Part shown: piece by piece, positions 36,349 through 43,935 of the stretch
How positions within the stretch are numbered: position 1 is the stretch's first letter
How the letters are laid out: each line of letters starts with the position of its first letter
DNA from: Hymenobacter puniceus
Lineage (GTDB): Bacteria > Bacteroidota > Bacteroidia > Cytophagales > Hymenobacteraceae
Length of the DNA stretch: 64,000 nucleotides
Reading direction: 5' to 3'
NCBI RefSeq assembly: GCF_014333525.1
Contig: NZ_JACSCX010000002.1
Coordinates: 372,001 to 436,000, forward strand
Notes under the pieces: generated by a model
Database searches by the model: none
Told to the model about the DNA's origin: nothing
What the model saw: only the letters and a program-made list of their open reading frames with translations
Program-made: the position numbers and the translations under genes

Positions 36349-36984
36349 ATGATTTCCACCTCCGACCTTTCCCAACTTCCCGAAGCGGCTACGCTGCAGC
36401 AGATCTGCCAGTCACTAGCCGCGCTGGACGCCATAAACTCGCCCGACCCGGAGTTTCGCTACTACACCTACAATCCTGCCTGGGACGAAAACGAGGCGCT
36501 GTTTGAGATGAGCGACGGTGAAGGTGACCAGATGCTGGTGTTGTTCCGGCCCGAAGGCTGCTGCATCAACGGCTTCCTGCAGGAATACGACCACCCTGAG
36601 AAGGGCCAGGTGACGCGCGGCCTGCCCGAAGTGTTCGACGAGTTTGTATTCGGCGAACCGGCGGCTTCTATTGGCACCACGTTCTGCGTGTGGTACACGC
36701 CCGCTCACGGCTGGCAGACCGGCGTTGTGGAGCAGGAAGATGACGGCTCGGAAGAATTGCTCTACATCTTCGACAACGACCCCGAAACCTACGCCGACTG
36801 GGCCAACGAGTACTACCTCGACGAAACCGAGCGGGAACCTATCGAAACCACAGACGTGGCCCGCATCTACCGCCACGAGCCCCTCACGCAAGCCACCGCC
36901 CAAGCCTTGAACTCCGACCTTACCGATTGGCCCCAGCTGGCCGCCGACCTGGAGGCCATCGGCTACCCGCACGAACTACACTAG
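36349..36984 (+). CDS. Hypothetical acidic cytoplasmic protein
   Basis: A protein of about 211 residues from ATG 36349 (or ATG 36331); a longer frame begins inside the palindromic repeat and is unlikely. It is strongly acidic and aromatic, with YYTYNPAWDENEALFEMSDG, FLQEYDHPEKGQ, TFCVWYTPAHGWQTGVV and IFDNDPETYADWANEYY. The shape recalls SMI1/KNR4-like immunity or contact proteins, but I do not recognise the family firmly. No signal peptide or membrane span is visible. A GNAT gene follows in the same direction. Confidence 0.7.
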   Translation: MISTSDLSQLPEAATLQQICQSLAALDAINSPDPEFRYYTYNPAWDENEALFEMSDGEGDQMLVLFRPEGCCINGFLQEYDHPEKGQVTRGLPEVFDEFVFGEPAASIGTTFCVWYTPAHGWQTGVVEQEDDGSEELLYIFDNDPETYADWANEYYLDETEREPIETTDVARIYRHEPLTQATAQALNSDLTDWPQLAADLEAIGYPHELH

Positions 36985-36997
36985 CCACCCGCTGCTG

Positions 36998-37465
36998 ATG
37001 GTTTTCCGACAAGCCCACCTCTCTGATATTCCCGGCATGTCGGTAGTGCGCCTGGCCGTAACGGAAAACGTGCTCCGCGACCCTGCCTGCATCACCGCCG
37101 CCGACTACACCGACTACCTCGTGCAGCGCGGCCGGGGCTGGGTGGCTGCAGACGAGCGGTCCGGCCAGATTGTGGGCTTTGCCATTGTCGATTTGCAGGA
37201 TTCCAGCGTCTGGGCCCTGTTTGTGCACCCTGGCTTCAATCAGCAGGGGATTGGTAAAGAGCTGCATCGGCTGCTGCTGGACTGGTACTTCACGCATACC
37301 GCCGCACCTATTTCACTCAGCACCAGCCCCGGCACCCGCGCCGAAACCTTCTACCGGCGCCAGGGCTGGCAGGATACCGGCCGCACCAGCAGCGGCGAAG
37401 TGCGGTTTGAATTGAGCCAAAAAGCCTGGCAGCAGCGTGTAGCCTCCGACGGTCATGTGCGTTAA
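36998..37465 (+). CDS. GNAT-family N-acetyltransferase
   Basis: A 155-residue protein with the GNAT acetyl-CoA site VWALFVHPGFNQQGIGKELH (the Q/RxxGxG/A loop is NQQGIG) and the upstream IVGFAIVDLQDSS. The C-terminus ETFYRRQGWQDTGRTSSGEV is the usual final strand. It transfers an acetyl group to an amine of an unknown small molecule or protein. Its last 11 bases overlap the start of the next gene, suggesting co-expression. Confidence 0.88.
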   Translation: MVFRQAHLSDIPGMSVVRLAVTENVLRDPACITAADYTDYLVQRGRGWVAADERSGQIVGFAIVDLQDSSVWALFVHPGFNQQGIGKELHRLLLDWYFTHTAAPISLSTSPGTRAETFYRRQGWQDTGRTSSGEVRFELSQKAWQQRVASDGHVR

Positions 37466-38405
37466 AGGTTGGCTGCTTGCGCTGGCTGGCCTGTTTTGGC
37501 AACTGTCGGCTTTTGCTCAACCAGCCTTTACGGTGGTACCATTGGGCGTAAAGGGCGGGCTCAGCGAAGGCAACCTGTCGGCGTATATGGTGGCGGCCGC
37601 CGGCTCTTCTGACTACGTGTGCTTGGACGCGGGCAGCCTCTATACCGGCGTGGAAAAAGCCGTGGCGCAGAAAACATTGCCGGGGCCGGTCACCGAAACC
37701 ATCCGCACCCGCATCAAGGGCTACCTGATTTCCCACGCCCACCTCGACCACGTGGCGGGCCTGCTGCTCAACGCCCCGGATGACGTGCCCAAGCCCATTT
37801 ATGCGCTGCCGGCCAGTTTGGCCACTATCCAGAACGATTATTTCAACTGGCGTGCCTGGCCTAATTTCGGCCCCGGTGGTACGCCGCCGGCGCTGGGCAA
37901 ATACCAGCTGCGGCCTCTAGCCATCGGGCAGGAAGTGCCACTCAGCAATACCGAGCTTCACGTCACGGCCTATGCGCTCAGCCACGGCCGGCCGTTCCAG
38001 AGTGCGGCGTTTCTGGTGCGCAGCGGCCGCCACTACCTGCTCTACCTCGGCGACACCGGCGCCGACGCCGTGGAGCAAACCCAGAACCTACGGACGCTGT
38101 GGCAGGCCGTGGCGCCGTTATTGCGGGCCGGCCTGCTAAAGGGAATCTTCATGGAAGCGTCGTATCCTGATGCGCAGCCGGAAAAGCAGCTGTTCGGCCA
38201 CCTGACGCCGCGGCTTTTCTGGCAGGAGCTGGCGGTGCTGGCGCAGCTGGCCGGGCCAACTGCTTTACAAGGCCTGCCGGTCGTCGTGACCCACCTCAAG
38301 CCCACCGCTGGCTATGAAGCTATCATCCGCCGGGAGTTGGTGGCCGGCAACACGCTTGGGGTGCGGCTGATTTTTCCGGTGCAAGGACAGCAAGTAGTTT
38401 TTTGA
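37455..38405 (+). CDS. Exported metallo-beta-lactamase-fold phosphodiesterase (class II cAMP phosphodiesterase-like)
   Basis: A 316-residue protein with signal peptide CVKGWLLALAGLFWQLSAFA. The MBL zinc motif is SHAHLDHVAGLL, and further ligands are in ALSHGRPF, LYLGDTGAD and VVVTHLKP. FTVVPLGVKGGLSEGNLSAY at the start and GIFMEASYPDAQ match the class II (PDE1/CpdP) type of 3',5'-cyclic-nucleotide phosphodiesterase. Being exported, it may scavenge external cAMP, as CpdP does. Overlap with the GNAT gene is positional only. Confidence 0.82.
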   Translation: MCVKGWLLALAGLFWQLSAFAQPAFTVVPLGVKGGLSEGNLSAYMVAAAGSSDYVCLDAGSLYTGVEKAVAQKTLPGPVTETIRTRIKGYLISHAHLDHVAGLLLNAPDDVPKPIYALPASLATIQNDYFNWRAWPNFGPGGTPPALGKYQLRPLAIGQEVPLSNTELHVTAYALSHGRPFQSAAFLVRSGRHYLLYLGDTGADAVEQTQNLRTLWQAVAPLLRAGLLKGIFMEASYPDAQPEKQLFGHLTPRLFWQELAVLAQLAGPTALQGLPVVVTHLKPTAGYEAIIRRELVAGNTLGVRLIFPVQGQQVVF

Positions 38406-38480
38406 GAAACTATAATGTTATTTGACTTCAAATAATGTCTAGTCAAAGCAAAAATATCAATCTACTTTAAGGTAAAGAAA

Positions 38481-39044
38481 ATGAAGAAGGTGTTTGCGTT
38501 TTTTGCAATTTGGATTGCAATTATAACAATTGGCTCCATAAGCTATTTGCTGTTTTATTTGATAATGAATCCTAATCCCACTATTCCATTGCTGCTAGGT
38601 GCGATAGGATATGTTGTTACTAAATTTTACGAAAATTATAAAGACAGACAGACGCGGCTTTATGATAAAAGAAAAGAAATTTATCAGGCTTTAGTCAAGC
38701 CTTACGTTGCTGTATTGACTAACATGTTGACGGATAAGCAAACAAACAAGAGTGAAGAATTTGTGCTAACTCCTGATCAAATAAAGGATTCTGTTGAAGC
38801 AGCTTCTAATGCTGTGATGTTTGGTTCTGATGATGTTATAAAATCTTACGGACGATACAGAAATATATCGGCTAATGGGTTGGCTGATACAAATTATAAT
38901 CTATTAGCACTTGCACAGCTCCTGAAAACTATTAGAAAAGATACATATACTAGCGTGGATGAAGTTGATAGCTTAAAGCTATTTATAAATATCACTGCTC
39001 ATGAAGAAATTATTTTGAGGGAGAGTTTCAAGAATATTAAATAG
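38481..39044 (+). CDS. AT-rich orphan membrane protein
   Basis: A 187-residue protein in a stretch (about 38407-39044) far AT-richer than its neighbours, with AT-ending codons. Two spans occur near the start (VFAFFAIWIAIITIGSISYL and TIPLLLGAIGYVVTKF). A long helical cytoplasmic part follows, with RLYDKRKEIYQALVKPYVAV and a final NITAHEEIILRESFKN. I recognise no family. The composition suggests recent acquisition. A perfect 19-base hairpin terminates it. Confidence 0.75.
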   Translation: MKKVFAFFAIWIAIITIGSISYLLFYLIMNPNPTIPLLLGAIGYVVTKFYENYKDRQTRLYDKRKEIYQALVKPYVAVLTNMLTDKQTNKSEEFVLTPDQIKDSVEAASNAVMFGSDDVIKSYGRYRNISANGLADTNYNLLALAQLLKTIRKDTYTSVDEVDSLKLFINITAHEEIILRESFKNIK

Positions 39045-39081
39045 GAAAGCCCTCAGCTACAAAGCTGAGGGCTTTCCTATT
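39040..39081. terminator. Bidirectional terminator with a perfect 19-base stem
   Basis: AATAGGAAAGCCCTCAGCT and its exact complement surround a four-base loop. It lies between convergent genes (the AT-rich orphan and the A-type Fe-S carrier) and can serve both strands. It overlaps the orphan's stop codon. Confidence 0.9.
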
Positions 39082-39104
39082 AATCAAAAAAGGATTTAGT
39101 ATGG

Positions 39105-39458
39105 CTACGACGAAAACGACGAGCCGCAGCCGCAGGTGCTCTTGGCCTGGGGGTTGCTGAAGATGAAGCCGCGGGCGTTGAGGCCGTCCTGGAAATCAAC
39201 TTCCATACCCAACACATACATGGCATGCTTCTTATCCATGATCAGTGTTACGCCGTCGAGGTCGAAGGTTTCGTCTTGGTCTTTAGGCTTATCGAAGCCG
39301 AGCAGATAGCTCATGCCCGAGCAGCCCCCGCCCTGTACGCCCACGCGCAAACCGTATTCGGCGGGCACGTTTTTCTCGTTCAGAATATTCCGAACCTCTT
39401 CCAGCGCGCGCGGCGTGAGGCTGATGGGAGCAAGTTTCGTGGAGACGGCCGTTGCCAT
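39105..39458 (-). CDS. A-type iron-sulfur cluster carrier (IscA/ErpA/HesB-like)
   Basis: A 117-residue protein. The three cluster cysteines are visible: one in VGVQGGGCSGMSY and two in the final STCGCGSS. ISLTPRALEEVRNILNE at the start and GFIFSNPQA at the end are typical. It carries Fe-S clusters from a scaffold to target proteins. The start at 39458 follows a candidate promoter at 39489; a frame to 39491 adds eleven unlikely residues. The sub-type (IscA, SufA or ErpA) cannot be decided here. Confidence 0.92.
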   Translation of the reverse strand: MATAVSTKLAPISLTPRALEEVRNILNEKNVPAEYGLRVGVQGGGCSGMSYLLGFDKPKDQDETFDLDGVTLIMDKKHAMYVLGMEVDFQDGLNARGFIFSNPQAKSTCGCGSSFSS

Positions 39459-39488
39459 AGTGCGTTCGTTTTTAGAAAAGTAAGGCGA

Positions 39489-39496
39489 CAAAGATA
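39489..39496 (-). promoter_or_regulatory. Candidate -7 promoter element TATCTTTG (reverse strand)
   Basis: Matches TAnnTTTG on the reverse strand, 30 bases before the Fe-S carrier start. Confidence 0.5.
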
Positions 39497-39724
39497 CGAA
39501 GCCGGTGGGGGAGTAGCGTTACTACTCGCGCGGCTTTGTTGCGACTACAACAGCAGCGGCCGGCCGCTGGTTCAGCAGAGCCGCTTGCGGGAGCTGCCGG
39601 GCCGTTGGCCGGAAAGTAGCCGGGGGTTGTAGCGCGGCATCTGCGCCGTGTAGTTACCTTCGCAGCCCACACTTGTTTACTGGTTTTTACTCGCCGCTGC
39701 CGTTTGCACGGCGGCCCTTGCCGC

Positions 39725-40261
39725 ATGGATACTACTGCCTACCTGTTCGATTTGCTTAAAACGCTGCTGCCGGCCGTGCTGGTCGCCGGCTCCATTTTCT
39801 ACCTCATCCGGCAGCACCTCGACCGGGACCAGCAGCGCCGCCTGCTGGAGCTGCGTCTGGAAAACAACAAGGCCACGCTGCCGCTGCGCCTGCAGGCCTT
39901 CGAGCGCATGACGCTGCTGCTGGAGCGCATCACGCCCAGCAACCTGCTGGTGCGCCTGAGTAGCGCCGGCCAGACGGCTCCAGAGTATCATCGGCTGCTG
40001 CTGCAGGAAATCCGGGCCGAGTATGAGCACAACCTCAGCCAGCAGCTCTACATGAGTCCCGACACCTGGGGCGAAGTAAAAGCCGCCAAAGAGCACGTCC
40101 TGACGGCCATCAACAAGGCCTACCACACGCTGCCCCAGCCCCAGCAGGCCCGCGGCACCGAGCTGGCCAAGCGCATCCTCGAAAGCCTGATCAGCGACGA
40201 AGTGGACCCTACGGAGCGCGCCCTGCTGGCCGTCAAGCGCGAAGCTTTCGGCCTGTTTTAG
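39725..40261 (+). CDS. Single-span membrane-anchored coiled-coil protein of unknown function
   Basis: A 178-residue protein. One span (LLKTLLPAVLVAGSIFYLIR) is followed by a charged helix (RDQQRRLLELRLENNKATLP) and helical segments, including LQAFERMTLLLERITPSNLL and ISDEVDPTERALLAVKREAF. The layout matches a conserved but uncharacterised Bacteroidota family, which I recall without being able to name it firmly. It is probably an inner-membrane protein facing the cytoplasm. The next small membrane gene starts eight bases later, so the two may be an operon. Confidence 0.75.
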   Translation: MDTTAYLFDLLKTLLPAVLVAGSIFYLIRQHLDRDQQRRLLELRLENNKATLPLRLQAFERMTLLLERITPSNLLVRLSSAGQTAPEYHRLLLQEIRAEYEHNLSQQLYMSPDTWGEVKAAKEHVLTAINKAYHTLPQPQQARGTELAKRILESLISDEVDPTERALLAVKREAFGLF

Positions 40262-40269
40262 GTGGCGGC

Positions 40270-40653
40270 ATGACGAAGGCTGGGCTCAGAATAGCTGCCG
40301 TGGCCGTGGCGCTGCTAAGTAGCCACCTGGGCGCGGCCGAAGCCATGAAGAATCACACGTCCATGGGAGAAATCCTGTGGGCCATCGTGGTGCTGCTAGC
40401 CGGCGTGCCGCTTGGCATTGCGTTTCTGATGTATTGGTTGGTGGTCCTGCTCAAAGACCGACGCCCCAGCGTGGCCGCTACCTCGTTAGTTGCCCTGAGC
40501 AGCTGGTGGCTGGGTTTGTTTGTACTTGGGTCGCGGGAGAGTCCGGCCGATTCGGTAAACTCCGCCACGTGGCAGGTGGTACTGGTGGTGGCTTTGCTGA
40601 CGGCCGTATGCGCCTGGGCAAGTGTTCCATCGGCAGACGAAGACCCTGAGTAA
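40270..40653 (+). CDS. Small multi-span membrane protein
   Basis: A 127-residue protein with three or four hydrophobic spans (GLRIAAVAVALLSSHLGAA, then ILWAIVVLLAGVPLGIAFLM, VALSSWWLGLFVLG and VVLVVALLTAVCAWA) and short acidic ends. No family recognised. It follows the previous gene by eight bases. A large palindrome lies immediately downstream, possibly ending its message. Confidence 0.6.
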   Translation: MTKAGLRIAAVAVALLSSHLGAAEAMKNHTSMGEILWAIVVLLAGVPLGIAFLMYWLVVLLKDRRPSVAATSLVALSSWWLGLFVLGSRESPADSVNSATWQVVLVVALLTAVCAWASVPSADEDPE

Positions 40654-40672
40654 CTGCTGTTACGCAGTAGGT

Positions 40673-40760
40673 AGTAGCGCGAACTTTGTAGTTCGCGTCG
40701 CCGCGCCATGTGGAATCGTCGGACTGGCGCGGGGACGCGAACTACAAAGTTCGCGCTACT
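40673..40760. repeat. Palindromic repeat, family B copy 1
   Basis: Arms of 27 bases (40673-40699 and 40734-40760) are exact inverse complements; the loop holds another CCGCGCCA/TGGCGCGG pair. Each arm itself folds, as CGCGAACT pairs with AGTTCGCG around TTGT, so a cruciform or a two-headed hairpin is possible. Confidence 0.9.
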
Positions 40761-40839
40761 TCTCAACGGCGCTTTAATAAAGATACTGCGTAATAACAGT
40801 AAATAAACCGAGCCCAGTGGCTCGCAGTATTCCCAAAAT

Positions 40840-41370
40840 ATGACGAAAACCCGTATTGCCGTGGATATGGACGAGGTAATTGCCGATTCCATTGCCCGGT
40901 TTCAGGAGTGGTACGCCCACGAGTTCGAGCAAGAAATGACGCTGGCGCAACTGCGCGGCAAAAACTTCCACGAAGCCGTGGCGCCCGAGCACCAGCAAGC
41001 CCTGCGCGACTACCCCAACCGCCCCGGCTTCTTCAAAGACCTGCCTCTCATGGCCGATAGCCAGCGCGTACTGCGCGAGTTGGCCCAGCGCCACGAGCTA
41101 TTTATTGCCTCGGCAGCTATGGAGTTTCCCAACTCGTTTCTGGATAAGTACGAGTGGCTGCAGCAGCACTTTAGCTTCATTCCGTGGCGCAACGTGGTGT
41201 TCTGCGGCGACAAAAGCATCCTCAATGCCGACTTTCTCATCGACGATAACGCCTTCAACTTCGACAATTTCCGGGGTGAAGGTATCCTGTTCGATGCGCC
41301 GCACAACGCCCTGGAAACCCGCTACCGCCGCGTGCACAGCTGGCAGGAAATCGGCGACATATTTTTGTAG
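40840..41370 (+). CDS. 5'(3')-deoxyribonucleotidase
   Basis: A 176-residue HAD-superfamily enzyme. The nucleophile motif is RIAVDMDEVIADS, with D9 and D11. The later AASAAMEF-type loop (IASAAMEFPNS) and ADFLIDDNAFNFDNF (metal aspartates) complete the NT5C pattern. It removes phosphate from deoxynucleoside monophosphates. The length is normal. It stands alone. Confidence 0.87.
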   Translation: MTKTRIAVDMDEVIADSIARFQEWYAHEFEQEMTLAQLRGKNFHEAVAPEHQQALRDYPNRPGFFKDLPLMADSQRVLRELAQRHELFIASAAMEFPNSFLDKYEWLQQHFSFIPWRNVVFCGDKSILNADFLIDDNAFNFDNFRGEGILFDAPHNALETRYRRVHSWQEIGDIFL

Positions 41371-41444
41371 TATTTCAGCGAAAAGCAAAAGGCCCGGCTT
41401 ACTGCACTTGCTCTTACCCAAATCTTCCGGAAAGCGAAGAGTTT

Positions 41445-41506
41445 ACGAAACTCATCGCAAATCTGAGTTTCGTGAACTTTGAAAGGTGAATGAGTTTCTT
41501 GAACTT
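41445..41506. repeat. Inverted plus direct repeat cluster
   Basis: ACGAAACTCA (41445) and TGAGTTTCGT (41464) form a perfect 10-base inverted repeat with a nine-base spacer. The right half, TGAGTTTCGTGAACTT, recurs 27 bases later with one change (41491-41506). It may be an operator array or a gene remnant. No protein reading frame is evident. Confidence 0.4.
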
Positions 41507-41585
41507 AATCTGGTCCGAACGACCATTTCGCTGTGCCAATGAATGTACATGGACAGCCGCTTAGTAAAATACGAGTATAACCTGA

Positions 41586-42293
41586 TTAGGTACTCGTTTC
41601 TTTGGCGCGAAGGTGGGCTTGCAAGGTCAGGTTGAGTAAGCCCCCGACGACCAAAATAGCCCCGGCGACAAACGGAAAACCGGCCCCTACTAAGTCCGCT
41701 AGGTCGGCGGACCACAGAAAGGGGTAACAAAACAGCATCGCCGCGATGCCCACGGCCATTACCCCGTAGCTGCCCAGCCAACTCAAGCGCAGGTGCAGGT
41801 TGGGCTGGTGGATGAGTTTCACTTCTTGATACCGACTGAACAGATAGCTTTGAAGCTGCTGGAGTGATTGGTGCTGACATGCCTCAATGGTCAGGGTAGC
41901 AAGCGGCACACAGCGTTGTCCGGCGCGATAATCTTGCCGAAACAAGCGCCAGTGCTGGGGCAAGAGTAGCAGCCCAAACAAAAAAATCAGGAAGCTGGGC
42001 AACGTCCAGTTGCCATTGCCCAGCATAAAGGCTTGCATCCGAATTTCGCCCACCGGCTCCAACTCGTACGCCAGCACCACGTGCTTTAAGTCGTGGCTTT
42101 CAAAGCCGGGCACCAATGTCAAGTCCCGGGCCAGCAAGCACGCGGCCAACTCGCGGCCAACTGTGCCTTCGGGTAGTTGGCTCAACGCGGCCACCTGGCG
42201 ATGGTAGCGCGCCATGTCGTGGCACTGCTCCAAACACCATACTGAAAAGAAAAAAGCGTGGCGGATGAGCTGCTCGGGAATGGAGTACTTCAT
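41586..42293 (-). CDS. Coq4-like membrane protein
   Basis: A 235-residue protein from ATG 42293. The zinc-type motif HDxxHx11E is exact: H67-D68, H71 and E83 in GFESHDLKHVVLAYELEPVG plus EIRMQAF. In eukaryotic Coq4 this motif marks a protein needed for ubiquinone synthesis. The C-terminal half has two hydrophobic regions (LIFLFGLLLLPQ and the stretch from LSWLGSYGVMAVG to the end), so it is membrane bound. Bacteroidota normally use menaquinone, so its job here is uncertain. A longer frame starts at 42329. Confidence 0.65.
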   Translation of the reverse strand: MKYSIPEQLIRHAFFFSVWCLEQCHDMARYHRQVAALSQLPEGTVGRELAACLLARDLTLVPGFESHDLKHVVLAYELEPVGEIRMQAFMLGNGNWTLPSFLIFLFGLLLLPQHWRLFRQDYRAGQRCVPLATLTIEACQHQSLQQLQSYLFSRYQEVKLIHQPNLHLRLSWLGSYGVMAVGIAAMLFCYPFLWSADLADLVGAGFPFVAGAILVVGGLLNLTLQAHLRAKETST

Positions 42294-42458
42294 AAGGAAC
42301 CAAGTTCTCGTTTGGGCACAATCTAGCACTATTCCAACCTTGCGGCACTAACGTGCTACCTGTTCAAATAAACGGTCATTTACGTTAGCATGAGCAGTAT
42401 GTGCGGCCTAACGGGCTGTAATTTCTGTTGTTTGAGAGGCTACTAACAATACTAAAAC

Positions 42459-42487
42459 AAGTGTTCCGGCCATAAGCCGGAACACTT
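42459..42487 (-). terminator. Hairpin terminator downstream of bshA (distal)
   Basis: AAGTGTTCCGGC and its complement surround a five-base loop; on the reverse strand GTTTTAG follows. It lies after the GC hairpin at 42502. Confidence 0.65.
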
Positions 42488-42501
42488 TATAAAATTTGGG
42501 T

Positions 42502-42528
42502 AAGGCCCGGCGCAATACGCCGGGCCTT
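42502..42528 (-). terminator. GC-rich hairpin downstream of bshA (proximal)
   Basis: AAGGCCCGGCG and its exact complement enclose a five-base loop. On the forward strand it is followed by TTTGCTTTTT, on the reverse strand by no T run; with the distal hairpin it probably ends bshA. Confidence 0.6.
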
Positions 42529-42555
42529 TGCTTTTTACTTAAATACAAAATCCAA

Positions 42556-43698
42556 TCAGGCCGTAGCGGCCAGTACGGCATCAATGGCACGCTGGTAGCA
42601 GGCCTCGTAGTGGGGCACGATGTTGCCAACGGCAAAAGTTTCAGCGTGGGCTCGAGCGGCGGCTTTGAAGCGGGGCAGGTTGTCGTCCTGGAGTACAAAC
42701 AGCGCATTTTTTACCATGTCGGCCACGTCGCCGACGTTGCTGGTCATGCCCGTAATGCCGTGTTCGTTCAGCTCGGGAATGCCGCCGGCGTTGGTGCTGA
42801 TAACGGGTACTTCGCAGGCCATGGCTTCCAGCGCCGCCAGTCCAAAGCTCTCCTTCTCGGAAGGCATCAAAAACAGATCCGATACGCTGAGCACTTCCTC
42901 CACAGCTTCCAGCTTACCTAGGAAACGCACGTCGTTGCTGCTGAGGCCCAGGTCGCGGCAAAGCTTTTCAATGCGCGGCCGGTCGGGCCCGTCACCGACG
43001 AGCAGCAGCTTGGCCGGTACCGTTTTGCGCACCCCGTCGAAGATGTGCACCACGTCCTCGACGCGCTTCACCGAGCGGAAGTTGGAGGTATGGATAAGCA
43101 GCTTTTCGCCATCGGGCGCAATGGCGGCCTTGAAGTGGCCTTTGTCCTGCTTTTTGAAGCGGTCCAGGTTGATGAAGTTCGGAATCACCTCAATGTCCTT
43201 CTCGATGGCGAAGTACTCGTAGGTTTCCTTGCGCAGATCGGCCGAAACCGCCGTTACACCATCCGATTGGTTGATGCTGAACGTCACGACAGGCTCGTAG
43301 CTGGCATCCTTGCCCACCAGCGTAATATCGGTGCCGTGCAGCGTGGTGATGACCGGCACGCGGATGCCTTTGGTAATCAGGATCTGCTTGGCCATGTAGG
43401 CTGCCGAGGCGTGCGGAATGGCGTAGTGTACGTGCAGCACATCCAACTTCTCGTTCTGCACAATGTCCACCATTTTCGAGGCCAGCGCCAGCTCATAGGG
43501 CGGAAACTGGAACAGCGGATACGGCGGAATGTAGACCTCGTGGTAGAACAGGTTCTCGTTGAAGAAATCGAGGCGAACCGGCTGGCTGTAGGTGATGAAA
43601 TGGACGCGGTGGCCGCGCTGGGCCAAGGCTTTGCCCAACTCGGTGGCCACCACGCCGGAGCCGCCAAAGGTGGGATAACAGACGATGCCGATATTCAT
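42556..43698 (-). CDS. bshA: N-acetyl-alpha-D-glucosaminyl L-malate synthase (bacillithiol biosynthesis)
   Basis: A 380-residue GT4 enzyme starting MNIGIVCYPTFGGSGVVATE, the BshA signature. VLHVHYAIPHASAAYMAKQ, TTLHGTDITLVG and the donor-site SEKESFGLAALEAMACEVPV match BshA from bacilli, not the cluster glycosyltransferases at the left. BshA joins UDP-GlcNAc and L-malate in the first step of bacillithiol synthesis. bshB and bshC are not in the window. The ATG at 43698 fits; the upstream 120 bases read as a proline-rich shadow. Confidence 0.93.
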   Translation of the reverse strand: MNIGIVCYPTFGGSGVVATELGKALAQRGHRVHFITYSQPVRLDFFNENLFYHEVYIPPYPLFQFPPYELALASKMVDIVQNEKLDVLHVHYAIPHASAAYMAKQILITKGIRVPVITTLHGTDITLVGKDASYEPVVTFSINQSDGVTAVSADLRKETYEYFAIEKDIEVIPNFINLDRFKKQDKGHFKAAIAPDGEKLLIHTSNFRSVKRVEDVVHIFDGVRKTVPAKLLLVGDGPDRPRIEKLCRDLGLSSNDVRFLGKLEAVEEVLSVSDLFLMPSEKESFGLAALEAMACEVPVISTNAGGIPELNEHGITGMTSNVGDVADMVKNALFVLQDDNLPRFKAAARAHAETFAVGNIVPHYEACYQRAIDAVLAATA

Positions 43699-43851
43699 GA
43701 TCAGAGCGTAAGCTTGGGCTGGCGCCGTCGCGCGCAGGGGTGGAGCGGCGGGGCAAGCGGGGTAGGGGAGAGCAGCCGGGAAAGCTGGGAAGAGAAAAAC
43801 GAAACCAAAGGTCAGCAAACATGGCTAACGCCGGCTTGCGGGCGCAAGGAC

Positions 43852-43900
43852 AAAAAAATCGGCGGCAAGCTGCTCCTTCAGGAACGCCTTGCCGCCGATT
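43852..43900 (-). terminator. Terminator of the GH3/serine-hydrolase gene
   Basis: A perfect 13-base stem AATCGGCGGCAAG with an 18-base loop is followed on the reverse strand by seven T. Confidence 0.88.
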
Positions 43901-43935
43901 GCGGGGTCAAAGAAACAGAAAAGCCGGACAACAGG

